Shown: one piece after another, positions 34,825-46,852 of the stretch
Layout: each line of letters opens with the position of its first letter
Numbering within the stretch: position 1 is the stretch's first letter
Source: Anisodus tanguticus
Taxonomy: Eukaryota > Streptophyta > Magnoliopsida > Solanales > Solanaceae
NCBI GenBank assembly: GCA_034509755.1
Contig: CM067543.1
Span: 13,702,954 to 13,766,953, forward strand
Direction: 5' to 3'
DNA: 64,000 bases
The notes under the pieces: model-generated
The model's input: the letters and a program-made list of their open reading frames with translations, nothing else
What the model was told of the DNA's origin: nothing
Database searches by the model: none
Translations under genes and position numbers: made by a program

Positions 34825-35227
34825 ACGGGCTCGCTTAAAAAGTTAAAGTGAATGATCTTCATCTAATAATCAACATTAGCATTGCAAGAAACTAGCCAAT
34901 CCATGCCCATAATAACATCAGATTCCATAATTTCTAGCTCATTTAAGTCGGCTACCATATGGCGATCATATGTCTTTACATCACAATCTCTATATATCCA
35001 CTTAACAATTACAGGTTCACCCACGGGCATAGACACTTCAAATAATTTAAATAACAATTCAGGTTGTTTCCCACACTTACCGGCAATAAATGGTGTAATA
35101 TAGGATAAAGTGAAACCCGGATCTATCAAAGCATATACATTATGAAAGAAAATAGATAGTATACCTGTAACCACATATGGAGATGACTCAAAGTCCTGTC
35201 GACCTGACAAAGTATAGGTGTGGTTCT
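34825..35227 (-). pseudogene. Tekay protease
   Basis: The frame 35210-34863 reads MSGRQDFESSPYVVTGILSI, then ALIDPGFTLSYITPF, where the active-site triplet D-S-G is D-P-G, and IMGMDWLVSCNANVDY. The last residues before the insertion lead into the RT linker on the other side of the solo LTR. The Ser-to-Pro change is likely inactivating. Confidence 0.8.
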
Positions 35228-36530
35228 GGGGACTGCTCTAACTAGATGCTGCTCCTCTGCCTCTATCCCTACAAGCTGGTGGATGTGTACCCTGCCCCGA
35301 AGGGTGCACTAATGAAGAAGAAGTTTCCATAGACCCAATCGGCAGTGCCATACCGCCCACACCTATCGTCAGATAAAACCACATAATATGCCCAAGCTGA
35401 CCTAATGAATAACACACATACGAGCCCTAGTGACACTACCCAAAATGATTCCTACCACAATATGGCAGCAGTGGCCTGGTCTAACTAGATTCCCCTCTAT
35501 ACTATGGGCCTGACGCCCATGAACTCTGACCTTAACCAGAATAAGTGGCCTGGTCCCGACACTGGCCCTAGAACTGTGATGGCGCACTGGTAGTCGGATA
35601 AGATGACCGTCTTGGAAAATGAGGCTTAAATCCGCCTCGAAACCCCCCCGCATCACCTGCGGACCGAGCTCTTTTGTATTGGCCCCTATCATACTCTCAT
35701 TCAGCCCGCTGCTTCCTCTTTCTATCTTTCAAGTTCTGTGCAAAAGCCTAGATGCGTAAAATATCCATATTTGGATTTAGAGATATTATCGTGCACTCAT
35801 TTACCAAATGTGGTCCCAAACCAATAACAAATTGATGACTCGATCTCTCATGTCAGCAACAATCATAGGAGCATACCTAGCCAAGGAGTTGAACTACAGG
35901 CTATATTCTTTGTCACTCATATTACCCTGCTCCAAATGTAAAAACGTATCATGCTTGGCTTGTCAAAGCTCGATAGGTAAATACTGCAATAAAAATGCCT
36001 TGGAGAACTCCCTCCAGCCCAAAGGTGGGGCCTGAGGTCCTCAAGTCTGCTCCCAAGTCTCAAATTAGGTCGCGACCATGTCCCGCAATCTATAGGAATC
36101 CAACTATATTATCTCAACATTTGTTGCATGCATAACTCATAAAGTCCTCTACATTCTATCCGGAAAATTTTGTGGGTCCGCATTAGGGTCTATTCCCGTA
36201 AATACTTGAGGGTCCAAGTTAACAAAATCCTGAACTCTTGCACTCACAGCTCTATCAGCAACACCAGAGATCTGACGTTGGGCCTGAGAGGCCACAAGTT
36301 GAGTCAATAGTTGCACCGCATTCCACATATCCTGATTGAGGGCAACTGAAGGTACATCAGCTCTCCCCTATCTTTCTGGTAGTGGTGGTAGAGGTGGAGT
36401 CCTGGAGGCCTGAGATATAGCCTCATCTTGGTGCTCCTGTCTCCCCAAATCAATAGGTGGTGCTTGACTAGTACCCTCTCCCGCCTCCTTGTCTACCGTT
36501 TGCAGGGCTTCTTGTCGTCAAGTAGTACCA
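35228..36530 (-). pseudogene. Tekay gag
   Basis: Translation in broken frames gives the Tekay gag pattern: GIDPNADPQNF, APPLGWREFSKAFLLQYLP, KHDTFLHLEQGNMSDKEYSL, FNSLARYAPMIVADMRDRV and FVIGLGPHLVNECT. A basic region follows (AFAQNLKDRKRKQRAE), then a degenerate zinc knuckle (CYSLGQLGH) near 35390. Many stops indicate long inactivity. Confidence 0.8.
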
Positions 36531-36722
36531 GGAATGACTAAGAATATAAACAGCATTGAGATTAGGAGTGAACATTTACAATTTAGCGCTATAGCACGAT
36601 CTAGATCAAGAAGAAAAGTAACCATCCTATATATCTTGTAGCCTTCTGCTTATAAGTGTGGTGCATAATACACCCATAAACAAGACTCTACTAGATACGG
36701 CTTACAGACTCTTTAGGATAAA

Positions 36723-36740
36723 CCTGCTCTGATACAAAGT
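36723..36740 (-). other. Tekay primer-binding site, initiator tRNA-Met
   Basis: On the - strand TTTGTATCAGAGCAGGTT follows the LTR end. It matches TGGTATCAGAGCAGGTT with one or two changes, which fixes the element's orientation. Confidence 0.8.
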
Positions 36741-36741
36741 T

Positions 36742-38801
36742 TGTCACACCCCAGCCCTTGGGGGTGTGGCCTGCACCCAGTTCCCTGAAATATAAAACTT
36801 GGGCCAACAAGGCCTCTAATTAACCATATATGACAAAACTGAAAGAATACCTGCACACAGAAGAGTCCCAGTATGATATATACATATGAACAGATAGCCA
36901 AGGCCGACAAGGCCACAATATGAGTATACTGCTGACAAAAAAGGCTGACAAGGCCACGATATACCAACATCTACTGTACACAGGTCTGTAAGCCTCTAAG
37001 AGTCATATATTCATACCAACAAGTTGGGACAGGGCCCGTCATACCCTAAAACACTAGTAGCATATGTAATAGTACCTAAGGACTCATGTACTGCAACCCC
37101 GAGGAAAAAGAGTGCGACAAGCACACCTGAGCATATCACCTACTGAGGAGGAGCGTCACTCTATCTATCTATATCTGCGGGCACGAACACAGTGCCCCAA
37201 AGAAGGGCATTAGTACGAAAGATGTATTGAATATGTAACGTAGGTAACATATGTAAACATGATATATAACATGAGAGATATAGAGATAAGAGTCAACCTC
37301 AAACTCATAAATGCCTCTGGAGGCCTACTCTGTCACAATCAGAAACATATGTACGCATGTATGTAAACATCATGCCACTTTGTGGGGAGAATCATATCAT
37401 AATACATATATATCGTACCTGGACTCAATGAGGACTCTATCGTACGCGGACTAGATGTGGGACTCGATAATATCAAACCAACTACAGCTGGGTGCACATC
37501 TACGGGTCGCACTCAGCCGACTATAGTGCGGCTCGATAAGAAAATAAATACATATATATAAGTGCAATGCAAGAAAGACTCTAACAGATACAATAAGCAG
37601 AGCCGGAGTGACCTATCATCATTATCCTCTGACTATTATTATTGGCACTATATTCAAGAATCTTAATATGAACACTTGGAACTTATATAACCCAGAATAT
37701 GGTATGGACAAGAAAGTACTCAAGAATTATGATCGATTTGTCAAAGAAGACCTATCGTTACTTCATTTCGCCAAGAGATTTTTATTTAGAGAAATGACGT
37801 ATCAAGTCATGACAAGAAAGAAGGTTGCCTTACATACCTTGTCCTTGAAGTTACAATTGCTTTACAAGTCCTAGTACTCCTTACATATAGTTATCTATAG
37901 AAAACAAAGGGTTGATATCAATATCGAATTCATATTTTCATAAAGAACTTCATTTTGGTATCTTATCAATAATCTTAACACAAAGGGTTCTTAGATTTCT
38001 CAACAAAAGATACTTATGTAATTTGATCCCACGATTCTCTGAAATAACTTTTCTTAGTTTCACAATACCAACCATCGATTTGGTAATCCATTTCAATTCA
38101 TATCTCAAACAAAATAGCCCACAAATCGTATTACAATGGTTCCATAGGTTTACGGATTTCAATTACGAAAATCCTTTCATAACTCATTCCAAACTATCAG
38201 TTAATCACAAATATAAATAGAGGAGGATAAATTTTACCTCGATGTCTCGGAACCCTCTCAAAACAGCAACTTGCCCCAATATCAAGGGTTTCCAAAACCG
38301 ATTCAATATGGAGAAGATAATTTCTATGATAATCACAGAAATTATTGTGTTAATCTTACGTAATTCGGCTTAGATTTGATCTTGGAAGGTTTGGATACTT
38401 TAGAGAGGATTTTATGAGTGTTCTAGGTCTGGTTTGGGGGGGGGGGATGGTTCAAAATCGACAAGACCCACTTTCAAACCCAGATTAATTTTCCACTACC
38501 GCAATTTGATGGTCCGTCAAACAGTCAACGGTCCGTCAATCTTTCTCCTGAGATTAGAAAATCTAAGGCACTTTGATGGGTCACCTTGGCATTTTGACGA
38601 TCCGACAACTCTGTCGTCAAAATGCATAGTTCTTCGATTTCGTCGAAACATACTTTCTTCAATCTGTTTGACTTCCCAACACTCCAGAACTTCCATAAAT
38701 AAGTCGTAAACCTTCATTACCTTTTCATAAAGTCGTACCTCTTCCCGGGACATCGGTATCCATTAATGGAACGACAGAACTCAAAATTATGGGGTGTAAC
38801 A
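36742..38801 (-). repeat. Tekay 5' LTR (right copy)
   Basis: It begins TGTCACACCCC and ends GGGGTGTAACA on the + strand. It aligns with 27571-29616. Tandem GATGGTCCGTCAA and CAACGGTCCGTCAA motifs stand at about 38508-38542. Open frames 37608-37874, 37912-38220 and 38434-38709 are chance frames. Confidence 0.85.
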
Positions 38802-39240
38802 CTAAGATACTTGATACAACTGTCTCTCATTCTCACCAACGCAAGTCATGTTTGTCAGTCTTGATTTGCGGAGCCGCAGCATAAGGGAATGTTGACACTA
38901 TTGCAATGTCACATCACCTGTGATTATAGGGTAGAAAAGTCTTTATAAAGATAGGTTAGGGGAGAAGGAAGAGGGATCTTATTTTCGAAACTTGTAACCC
39001 TGGAAGAAAAAAAGCTCTCAAGCAATATTTCAAAGAACCTTATCATTGTTCCGATCTTGGTTTATTTTATATAATTATTCTTGCTATTGTTCATACGAAT
39101 ACTCTTGTTTTTACCTTTAGTTTATTATTTTCATTCCTAGCCTGTACGGGAGTTTAGGATCAAATACAAACCATTTTTCTTTAAACCGTATAATCAAAAA
39201 ATGCAGCTAGTTTTCCTAAATCCATTTTTAGCGTTAAACA
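38802..39240 (+). repeat. Tat 3' LTR, right fragment
   Basis: It continues the LTR begun at 27514. It has a TATA-like CTTTATAAAGATAGG at 38941, a CTTGTAACCC region, and the end TAGCGTTAAACA at 39240. These elements in this order are typical of Tat LTRs. The total LTR would be near 0.5 kb. Confidence 0.6.
38944..38950 (+). promoter_or_regulatory. Putative TATA box of the Tat LTR
   Basis: TATAAAG in a conserved LTR context, about 290 bases before the LTR end. Confidence 0.45.
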
Positions 39241-39787
39241 TGAAAAAACAATTCAATAATTTTGACGATGATGTTGAGAGAAAAATCAGGAAATAATTTT
39301 GCTTACGAGTACACATGTAGGGTTCTAATTTGGCTTAATTTTTTTTTTCTTAAAACAATTACTAATAGTGATATTAGTAAAACAAAAGTTATCATGATTA
39401 ACTCTAAAATTACCTGATGATATAAATAATTTTGTACACCTGCACAAAACTTAAACTCCTTTTTTTATACCCATTTGAATCTCTTCGAAACTCGGCGAAA
39501 ACCATTCAAACAAGTTACAAACAATAACATAAACATAAAACATGCTCAAAAAATAATTTGGAACAAAAATATTCAAAACAAGGAGTCGGATTACTAATAT
39601 TGTATTGTTATTATATGGGGATTCATTATTTCAATACCATCAACCAAACCAGCCCGTAGGATTATATTCCTAAACCCCAACATACACAAGTTCATCTAAC
39701 TAAAATGGAAAGTCAAATACTCAGCATATTTGCACAAACCTTTGCTATAACCCAATACTATGCGTTCCACGTTACTTTTTTCCTACA
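39241..39787. other. AT-rich spacer
   Basis: No gene, RNA or recognisable repeat. This is probably genomic sequence beside the Tat element, though the left flank is outside the window and cannot be compared. Confidence 0.4.
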
Positions 39788-39796
39788 CCCAGCAAC

Positions 39797-40979
39797 GAAT
39801 AAATTTAATAGATGGTCACATAATTATTATTTTTTTATCAAAGTCACTTAACTATATTTACTAACACAATATTTTTATAACTATCCCTTATTTTATCAAA
39901 GTCACTTAGCTATATCCTAACACAAGAGTCACAAAGCTTTGAGCTTACTAACACAAAAGTGACACCTACGGTAAAATCCAATTTTTGATGGGTAATAGTT
40001 TTTTATTTTTTTATTTTTTTATTTTTAATCTAATAAATACATATTCAATTAAAAAAAAAACCTATCCGACCCAAACCCATATGCAGAAATTAAAATATTA
40101 AAGAAACATAATCAATCCTTCCACAAAATATACGATCCTTCTCTGTAGGACTCTCAAGCCAAAAATGTGTGAAAATAAAATGTTTATTCTAGAATTAACT
40201 TTTTCACTTTGATAATTTTCTTTTTATCTTCATACTTTTAATGCAATGCAAAATCTATTTCTATATGGTTCGTTTTCATGAGCGAAAACAAAATGTTGTG
40301 ACTTGTGATACTAACTGTTGGATGGTGGAATTTCCATGATTGTGGTACACAAACAAATGTATTGAGGAGAAGACCGTAGATAAACTTGTCCTTGACTATT
40401 TAACTATATGTTCAATGACTAAAGTTTTTGGAGAGTTGATCTTGAAAAAATATACATTTGTAAATATTATATTTCTTTATGTAAATATTAGTTATTCGTT
40501 AATTTACTCAAAATATTTTTTTTTCAATCTTAGGGTATATAGGCCCCCTTTTCAATATATATTGAAAAGTGTTGCATTTTGCTGGATATTAGAAAATTAA
40601 ATTTTATGGAGTAAATTACTATTGCATTGAAAGTAATAATCCTGTGATAATTGTTTTTCAAATTTATTCATTCTTTTTATATTTTAATATCTGCATATGA
40701 GTTTTGGATCGGATTGGTTCTTTTTAATTGGGTTTGTATTTATTAGATTAAAAATAAAAAAAGAATTAAAAAATTACCCACCAGAAGTCGGATTTCTGGA
40801 AGATGTTATTTTATTGTTAGTAAACTCAATGTTTTGTGACTTTTGTGTTAGAAAATATAGTTATTTAAGTAATTTTAATTAAAAAAACATATGATGATTA
40901 TGTGATTTTTGTGTTAGAAAATATAGTTAAATGACTTTAATGACAAAAATTATAGTTATATGACCATTTATGAAATTTA
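39797..40979. mobile_element. Foldback-type DNA element with long inverted arms (possibly Mutator-like)
   Basis: The two ends are reverse complements over about 300 bases. The left arm (TAAATTTAATAGATGGTCAC, then CTTAACTATATTTACTAACA, TTTTTAATCTAATAAATACA and CCCATATGCAGAAATT, to about 40115) pairs with the right arm (about 40640-40979) with scattered mismatches. A central loop of about 500 bases has no coding similarity. The flanks CCCAGCAAC (39788-39796) and CCCAACAAC (40980-40988) agree at eight of nine bases, and a 9-bp duplication is usual for Mutator-like elements. The open frames at 40340-40600 and 40697-40882 show no family. Confidence 0.75.
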
Positions 40980-40988
40980 CCCAACAAC

Positions 40989-42348
40989 CCAACAATAACC
41001 AAAAATTAAGAAACATGAATAGAGAATTAGAATTCGATAACAGGCTGGAGCATAATGCTATCACATGAAGCAACCCAAAAGAAAATATAAAGAATGAGAC
41101 GTGAGAAATTCTTTAATAAAAACCCGTCACCGACGTGAATTGTAGGACACTGCTTATTATCGGAAATATGAAATAAATAAATAAATAAAATGATTGTACG
41201 ATAACTTGCTTCGCCATATCTTAAGAAAAAAAAATGTCGATTTATTCCTTATTTAAGATTTTAAAATGGTACAAAGGTTGACACGGTTTCTACACGGTAT
41301 AGCTAAATATTTAATTTCAAACTTGGTCAGTAGATCATATAAGTCATGCTAACATGCATGAATTGCTCCTTTTTTCTTTTTCTTTTTTGGAGGGGTAGGG
41401 GGGCAAAAGGTCTGTGGTTGCATAACATTGATTGCCAAAAGAGGGGCTAACATTAGTTTTAATTTATTCGATGAATAAGCAGAAAAGAACCATTCATTAT
41501 AGTGTTCTCTGAAAAGTATCATGATTGCTATACTATGACAAAATCACCGCTTTATTCTTAAAAATAAATTTGTCTTTACGTTATTGAATGACCAAAAGAA
41601 ATTTACTCGGATAAGATGTTTGCATTAAACTGTAAATGTAAGATATGCATCTACTTATAGTTAAAATTAATAATTTAGAGTTGTGAAAAAATAAAATTAA
41701 TAAAAATTTAATATTTTAATTTATGTAGTTAAGATTTATAATCAAATTATTATAGAAATATGTTTTCTAGTTTATTATAAAAACATATTTTATACTATTA
41801 TAAATAGGAGTGTTGCTAGTTATTTTTAAAATAAAAGACATTATGGAGATTATAGATAGCATTCAAAGATTCACATAAATATTAATAAAATATTTTCTTT
41901 CAAATTAATATCAAAGCTAATAATATAATACTTATGTAATTTTACTTTTGTTATTGTTCACAAAATTAATTTTTTTAATTTGATGTAAATATTAGATGCA
42001 TTGCATGTAAAAACATTTGCCTCGGAGAAAGTACTCCCTCTGTTTCGTAACTGTGTCAGCAAAATCAATTAACATCGACCGAAAGAGATACCAATGAACC
42101 TCTTTTGATCGAGCATATCATCAGTAAGAAATATATGTAAGTTTAAGATACCCTCAAACCTTTTTATAACAATATTATTAATTTAGAGATTTTTTTAATT
42201 ATTTTAGCGATTGACTATTATACACTTATAATAATATTGAATATTCAAATTATATGTGGTTGTTATAGGAAAAACAATATACATAAAATCCAAATTTTTT
42301 AATGTAAATCCTAAGCTTAATCACACTTTTTTATAGAGAAGTAAAAAA
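40989..42348. other. AT-rich spacer
   Basis: No gene. Near 42033 the bases CTCCCTCTGTTTCGTA resemble one end of a Stowaway element, but I found no partner end, so at most it is a fragment. Confidence 0.4.
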
Positions 42349-42365
42349 TTTTAATAATAGAAATA

Positions 42366-42993
42366 CAATAACAACAACATACCCAATATAATCCCACAAT
42401 TGGGTTTGGGAAGGGTAGGATGTACGCAGACCTTACCTCTACCTTTACAGGATAGAGAGGTTGTTTCCGATAGACCCTTGGCTAAAAAAAAATATACCCG
42501 ATGCATGAATATAGGAAAGAAGGAGACAATAAAATAACAAATGTGCAAAACAAATATAGTAACAGATATCAATAAACATCGACAAAAAAAGAAACTACGC
42601 GACTACCTAAATCATACGACTACAAGTACGATAACCTCATGTTACCTACTAACCGTCTATCCTAATTTCGACCTCCACATCTTCCTATCTAAGATCATGT
42701 CCTCAGTCAACTGGAATTGTGGCATGTCATATCTAATTATCTCCCCCAGTTCTTCTTCAGCCAACCTCTGCCTCTCCTTGCTCCTGATATAGCCATCCTC
42801 TTACACCTCTTCACTGGCGCATCCTAGCACCCCCTCTTCAGTCTGAACCATCGCAACTCACTTCTCTCATCTTGTCTGTCAGTGAGGCCACTCTCACCTT
42901 CTCCCGTATAACTTCGTTCTTAATCATATCCCTCCTAGTATGCCCACACATCTCTGAGCATCCTCATCTCCGCTACATTCATCTTCTGCAAAC
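42366..42993 (-). mobile_element. RTE-type LINE, 3'-terminal fragment (LINE copy 3)
   Basis: On the - strand the sequence begins inside the LINE C-terminus (KMNVAEMRMLRD, matching MKVAEKRMLR of the copy at 52580), keeps LTEDM-type residues, and ends with the conserved 3' tail GGTAAGGTCTGCGTACATCC and a TATGTTGTTGTTATTG end. It is flanked by an exact 17-base duplication, TTTTAATAATAGAAATA, at 42349-42365 and 42994-43010. Strong 5' truncation with a long duplication is the mark of target-primed reverse transcription. Confidence 0.9.
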
Positions 42994-43301
42994 TTTTAAT
43001 AATAGAAATATTTATTCATATATTATTATTTATCATAAATAATGTATTAAAGTATGAAAATATTTAGTCAAAATCTCTAGACCTGTTATAGTTAATTTTA
43101 GATATTCTTTTGTATAAAAATGGTTAACTATATATTATATTACCAAAAGAGAAGAAAAGCGTTATAGAGAGGTAAATTTTACAAATAGCGTAGTATTATA
43201 AAGATGATTATTATTGTTATAGGTAAACAATTGTTAGTAGAGTGGTAAAATATAATATACAAAATTAATAACTTGAAAAACTTGATTATTTGTAAATATT
43301 A

Positions 43302-43581
43302 CTCTCTACGTCCCAAAATACTTGTCACATTTTTTATTTATACACTCATTAAGTTATGAGAATAGCATTTTGACTATTTTATCCTTAACATATTTTTTCA
43401 TGTTATCTCTTCTCAATAAATATTTACTCTATCAATAATGAGAATTTCTTAAATGTTTCTAATTAATACAAGAATAACATTAGAAAAAAACTATTTAATT
43501 TTATCTTGATTAAATAAAATGACAAATATTTTGATACAAATATTTTTAATAAAAATGACAAGTATTTTGAGACGAAAAGAA
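43302..43581. mobile_element. Stowaway MITE
   Basis: The ends CTCTCTACGTCCCAAAATAC (left) and GACAAGTATTTTGAGACG plus AAAAGAA (right) are inverted repeats of the Stowaway type, flanked by TA (43300-43301 and 43582-43583). The 280-bp interior is AT-rich and non-coding. Stowaway elements are moved by mariner-family transposases. Confidence 0.85.
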
Positions 43582-43583
43582 TA

Positions 43584-43888
43584 TTATACAAGGATATTAT
43601 TATAATGAATTCTGACGTTAGATTCACATAATTACAGCGTACAGAAAAAAGTGATCCTAAAAAGAGAAAGAAACCCACTTATTTGTTGTCAGATTATAAT
43701 GCTTATGATTTAGGGGAAAATATTGTTCTGCCTTCTGGTAACTAACCTGTCTCACCATCTTAAAAATCCGTACACATCTGCCATGTTCATCTTATGAATT
43801 ATGATTTGCTCTGAGATAGATATAGAATATCATGTGGGATAAGATTCTTGATTAGTTGTTGATGAAACGCTATAGCCTATGTAAGGTT
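43584..43888. other. AT-rich spacer between two MITEs
   Basis: Nothing recognisable. Confidence 0.4.
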
Positions 43889-43890
43889 TA

Positions 43891-44099
43891 CTTATTATGT
43901 TTCAAAATATTTATCATATTTTTGTTTTTAAAATTAATTTAATATTTTAAAATTAAAATTCAGATATTCAGAAACTATACAAAAAATACTATAAATTGTA
44001 TTTTTTCTCAAATTAATATGATGAAAAAATATAACTTAAAATGTTGATAAAAATTCATATAGTTTAACTCTTAAAAAACGTAATATAGAGAGAAGGGAG
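43891..44099. mobile_element. Stowaway-like MITE, degenerate left end
   Basis: The right end, read inward, is CTCCCTTCTCTCTATATTAC. The left end, CTTATTATGTTTCAAAATAT, matches the CTCCCTCCGTTTCAAAATAT type with several changes. TA stands on both sides (43889-43890 and 44100-44101). Length is 209 bp. Confidence 0.6.
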
Positions 44100-44101
44100 T
44101 A

Positions 44102-45013
44102 TTTTCTTGCGGTACATATTCCAAGGTAATGCAATCATCGGATATGAAATAACAAAGCATATTTAGCTCATGAAATGATGGGTTTTAGAAATAATCAATC
44201 ATCAATCATGGAACAATTGACTTATCTCAATAAATTATCAAGATTGCCACGATATACCAATGAATGATATCGACGATATTCCATTGCATTGGAAGTGATT
44301 CAGCCACATAGTACGGAACCAACTGATGAATCTAGTCTCTTATTAATGAGTATTAAATTAATAATTTATAAATTTAAAAATATTTTAAGACAAGTACAAA
44401 ATTTGAATCAAATTTATTGAGACCGTAGCGACATTCTAGCTCTATCATGAGTCTATTGCATGCGTTGTTTGTGGAGAATGTGACACAAAAAGTTAACTTG
44501 CGCTGAGAAGCCATCTTCTTTTAAATATTTATAACTTAGTAAACGGGTTTGGTTAAGGAAGTACGAATTTGTATAATAACACTGACGCACATACATGTAT
44601 GTACGTATGTTCATTCGTATGAATGTACCTATACATATATAAATAGAATAATGCAGAATTATGCACTATATAATTATTGCTATAATTTAAATGGATCAAA
44701 ACCAATTTAACTAAAAGGAACAAAATAGTAAAGACAGAGGAAGTCCATGGCAGGTTAGTTGGGACTTCTAGAGGCTCTCTTTATGCCGTGCAACCAACTA
44801 ACATAAAAATAATAACAATAATTGAACTTTTGACTAACATAAAATTTTAGAATTTGTAGTTTCACGATAAAATGACGTCTCCTAACTTAAGGTAGGAAAA
44901 AATATTAGGATTCGATCCGTCTAAAATAAGTTTAAAACTTAAATATTTGGCATAAGTTACAACATTAATGTAGGTATGACACCATGGGATGGAAATTGAC
45001 ATTTCAAAGGCAT

Positions 45014-45048
<35 letters not shown>

Positions 45049-45323
45049 ATCTTATGTGGTACCTCTCTATATGATCAAGAATCTTATGTTTATCTTTTTT
45101 CTCTTTTTTTGACTTTTTATATCATTTTTAATTATTTTATTTTAATTAAAAAGTTATTTTCATAACACACCCCTTCATCTTCATAACTTCTAATCTTTAT
45201 TAGTATTAGTAATTAATTTTATAATTTATAATTTAATGTACAAGTTATGACACCTAATTAAAATCACATTATTTTCATTCCAATAAATGGAGGGTATTGT
45301 AGAATGGATGAGGAGATCAAAAA
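44102..45323. other. AT-rich spacer with an AT microsatellite
   Basis: No gene. An uninterrupted AT dinucleotide run stands at about 45016-45044. The interval ends at the tandem duplication around the first copia element. Confidence 0.5.
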
Positions 45324-45643
45324 CATAAAATTGTAGAATTGAGGAGGAGATCAAAAATACAAAACGAAGAAAATATTGATGGAGAAGGGACTATTTCCAT
45401 GTCAGGTACTCGAATATTTATTTTAGCAAATAAGTGAATGTCTTGGTACTTTTTTTATATGAATATCTTTTAAATGTTTAATTTTTTCACCTTTAAATTA
45501 TTATGTTATAGAACTTCTATTGTTGATCTTCTTTTTCAATTTGTTCGTGACATAGAATTATTAAAAAGGGTAATCATACCTTTTAGTTTTGTCTAGAATA
45601 TTTGTATGTATACCCTTTAATATATGAAATTAATATATATATA

Positions 45644-45938
45644 TGAAAGAAATAATCCCCTTGATTATTTTCATTAATTGAAAGGTATATATACAAGATA
45701 CATATTTCCATAATAGGAGAATCCTATTCCTATTCTACTCCTAAAACCTTATTCTACCATAATTCTAACTATACAATTATGGTAAGTGTACAAGACTAAT
45801 TAAGGTAACCTTTACACTACAATATACCACAAATATATATACCAAATATACAACCTGTCCGTTATGGGCATTCTGTCCACTGGCCGAGATGGGCCTGTCC
45901 GATATGGGCTGTTGTCGAGGCCATTACCCTATTTAACA
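45644..45938 (-). repeat. Copia 1 3' LTR
   Basis: TGAAAGAAATAATCCCC to CCCTATTTAACA on the + strand. It differs from the right LTR only at five sites, near positions 45854, 45866, 45913, 45916 and 45932. Confidence 0.95.
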
Positions 45939-45944
45939 CACCCC

Positions 45945-46852
45945 CGCAGTCATAGCGGACGGTCTTCGAATGCTGAGATTGTCCCTAAAATCTTCAAAAA
46001 GGACCGATGGAAGACCCTTTGTAAAGATATACGCAATTTGATATCTTGACGAGACATGACAGACTCGTACCTGACCCCAAGCAACCTTTTCGCGGACAAA
46101 ATGTATGTCCATCTCGATATGCTTAGTGCGTTGGTGCTGAACCGGATTACCCGAAAGGTAAATGACACTAATATTATCGCAATACACCAAGGTTGCCTTC
46201 GGAATGGGACAATGAAGCTCTAATAATAAATTACGTAACCAACATGATTCCGAGACCACATTAGCTATCCCTCGATATTTAGCTTCGGCACTTGAGCGTG
46301 ATAGAGTCGCCTGAAGCTTTGCAGACCAGGAGACCAAGTTGTTGCGAAGGAACACACAATAGCCAGACGTATACCGTCTGGTGTCGAGACAAACACCCCA
46401 ATCAGCATCTGTATACGAGACAAGTGTGGCCGTCAAGGAAGGATATAAATGTAACCCATAGTCAAGTGTTCCCTGAATATACCGAATAATGCGTTTGAGC
46501 GCATTCATGCAATTCGGGGATCATACATGAACAAACACACCTGTTGGACAGCATATGTAATATCTTGTCTCGTAAAAGTAAGATACTGAAGGGCCCCTGC
46601 AAGACTGCGATAGCGGGTTGGGTTCTCGTAGGGTATGCTAGTCGTAGCACCAAGCTTGAGTTTTGTATCAACAGGAGTGGAAGTGGACTTATAGGATGAC
46701 ATTCCAGCCCTCTCGATGATCTCAGTTGCATACTTCCGTTGAGACAAGAACAATCCATCGGAATAACGAGTGATGGCAATCCCTAAAAAGTAACTCAAGG
46801 GCCCTAAGTCTTTCATAGCAAACTCAGAGATGAGCATGGTCATGACTGGCAT
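45945..46852 (-). pseudogene. Copia 1 RT C-terminus and RNase H
   Basis: From the right: FAMKDLGPLSYFLGIAITRY and SLAGALQYLTFTRQDITYAV. After one stop near 46509 come LVSYTDADWGVCLDTRRYTS, AKLQATLSRSSAEAKYRGIA, VYCDNISVIYLSGNPVQHQR and TKHIEMDIHFVREKV. The RNase H residues D, E and D are present (DADW, SAEAK, CDN). The frame ends at 45933, close to the polypurine tract. Confidence 0.9.

Larger units (their letters stand above)
27571..38801 (-). mobile_element. Tekay-type chromovirus on the - strand
   Basis: LTRs of 2046 bp (27571-29616) and 2060 bp (36742-38801) flank an interior with the primer site on the right and the polypurine tract on the left, so the element reads leftward. Gag, protease, RT, RNase H, integrase and a chromodomain-like tail are all legible but broken. 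A solo LTR of another gypsy element (32958-34819) splits protease from RT. The flanking pentamers CCGGG and CTAAG agree at two of five positions, with C/T or G/A at the other three. The element interrupts the Tat 3' LTR. Confidence 0.85.

Noticed and set aside
42020..42060. Stowaway element starting CTCCCTCTGTTTCGTA, and a similar CCCTTTGTTTCATTGG near 51460
   Set aside because: No partner inverted end with a TA duplication was found within a plausible distance.
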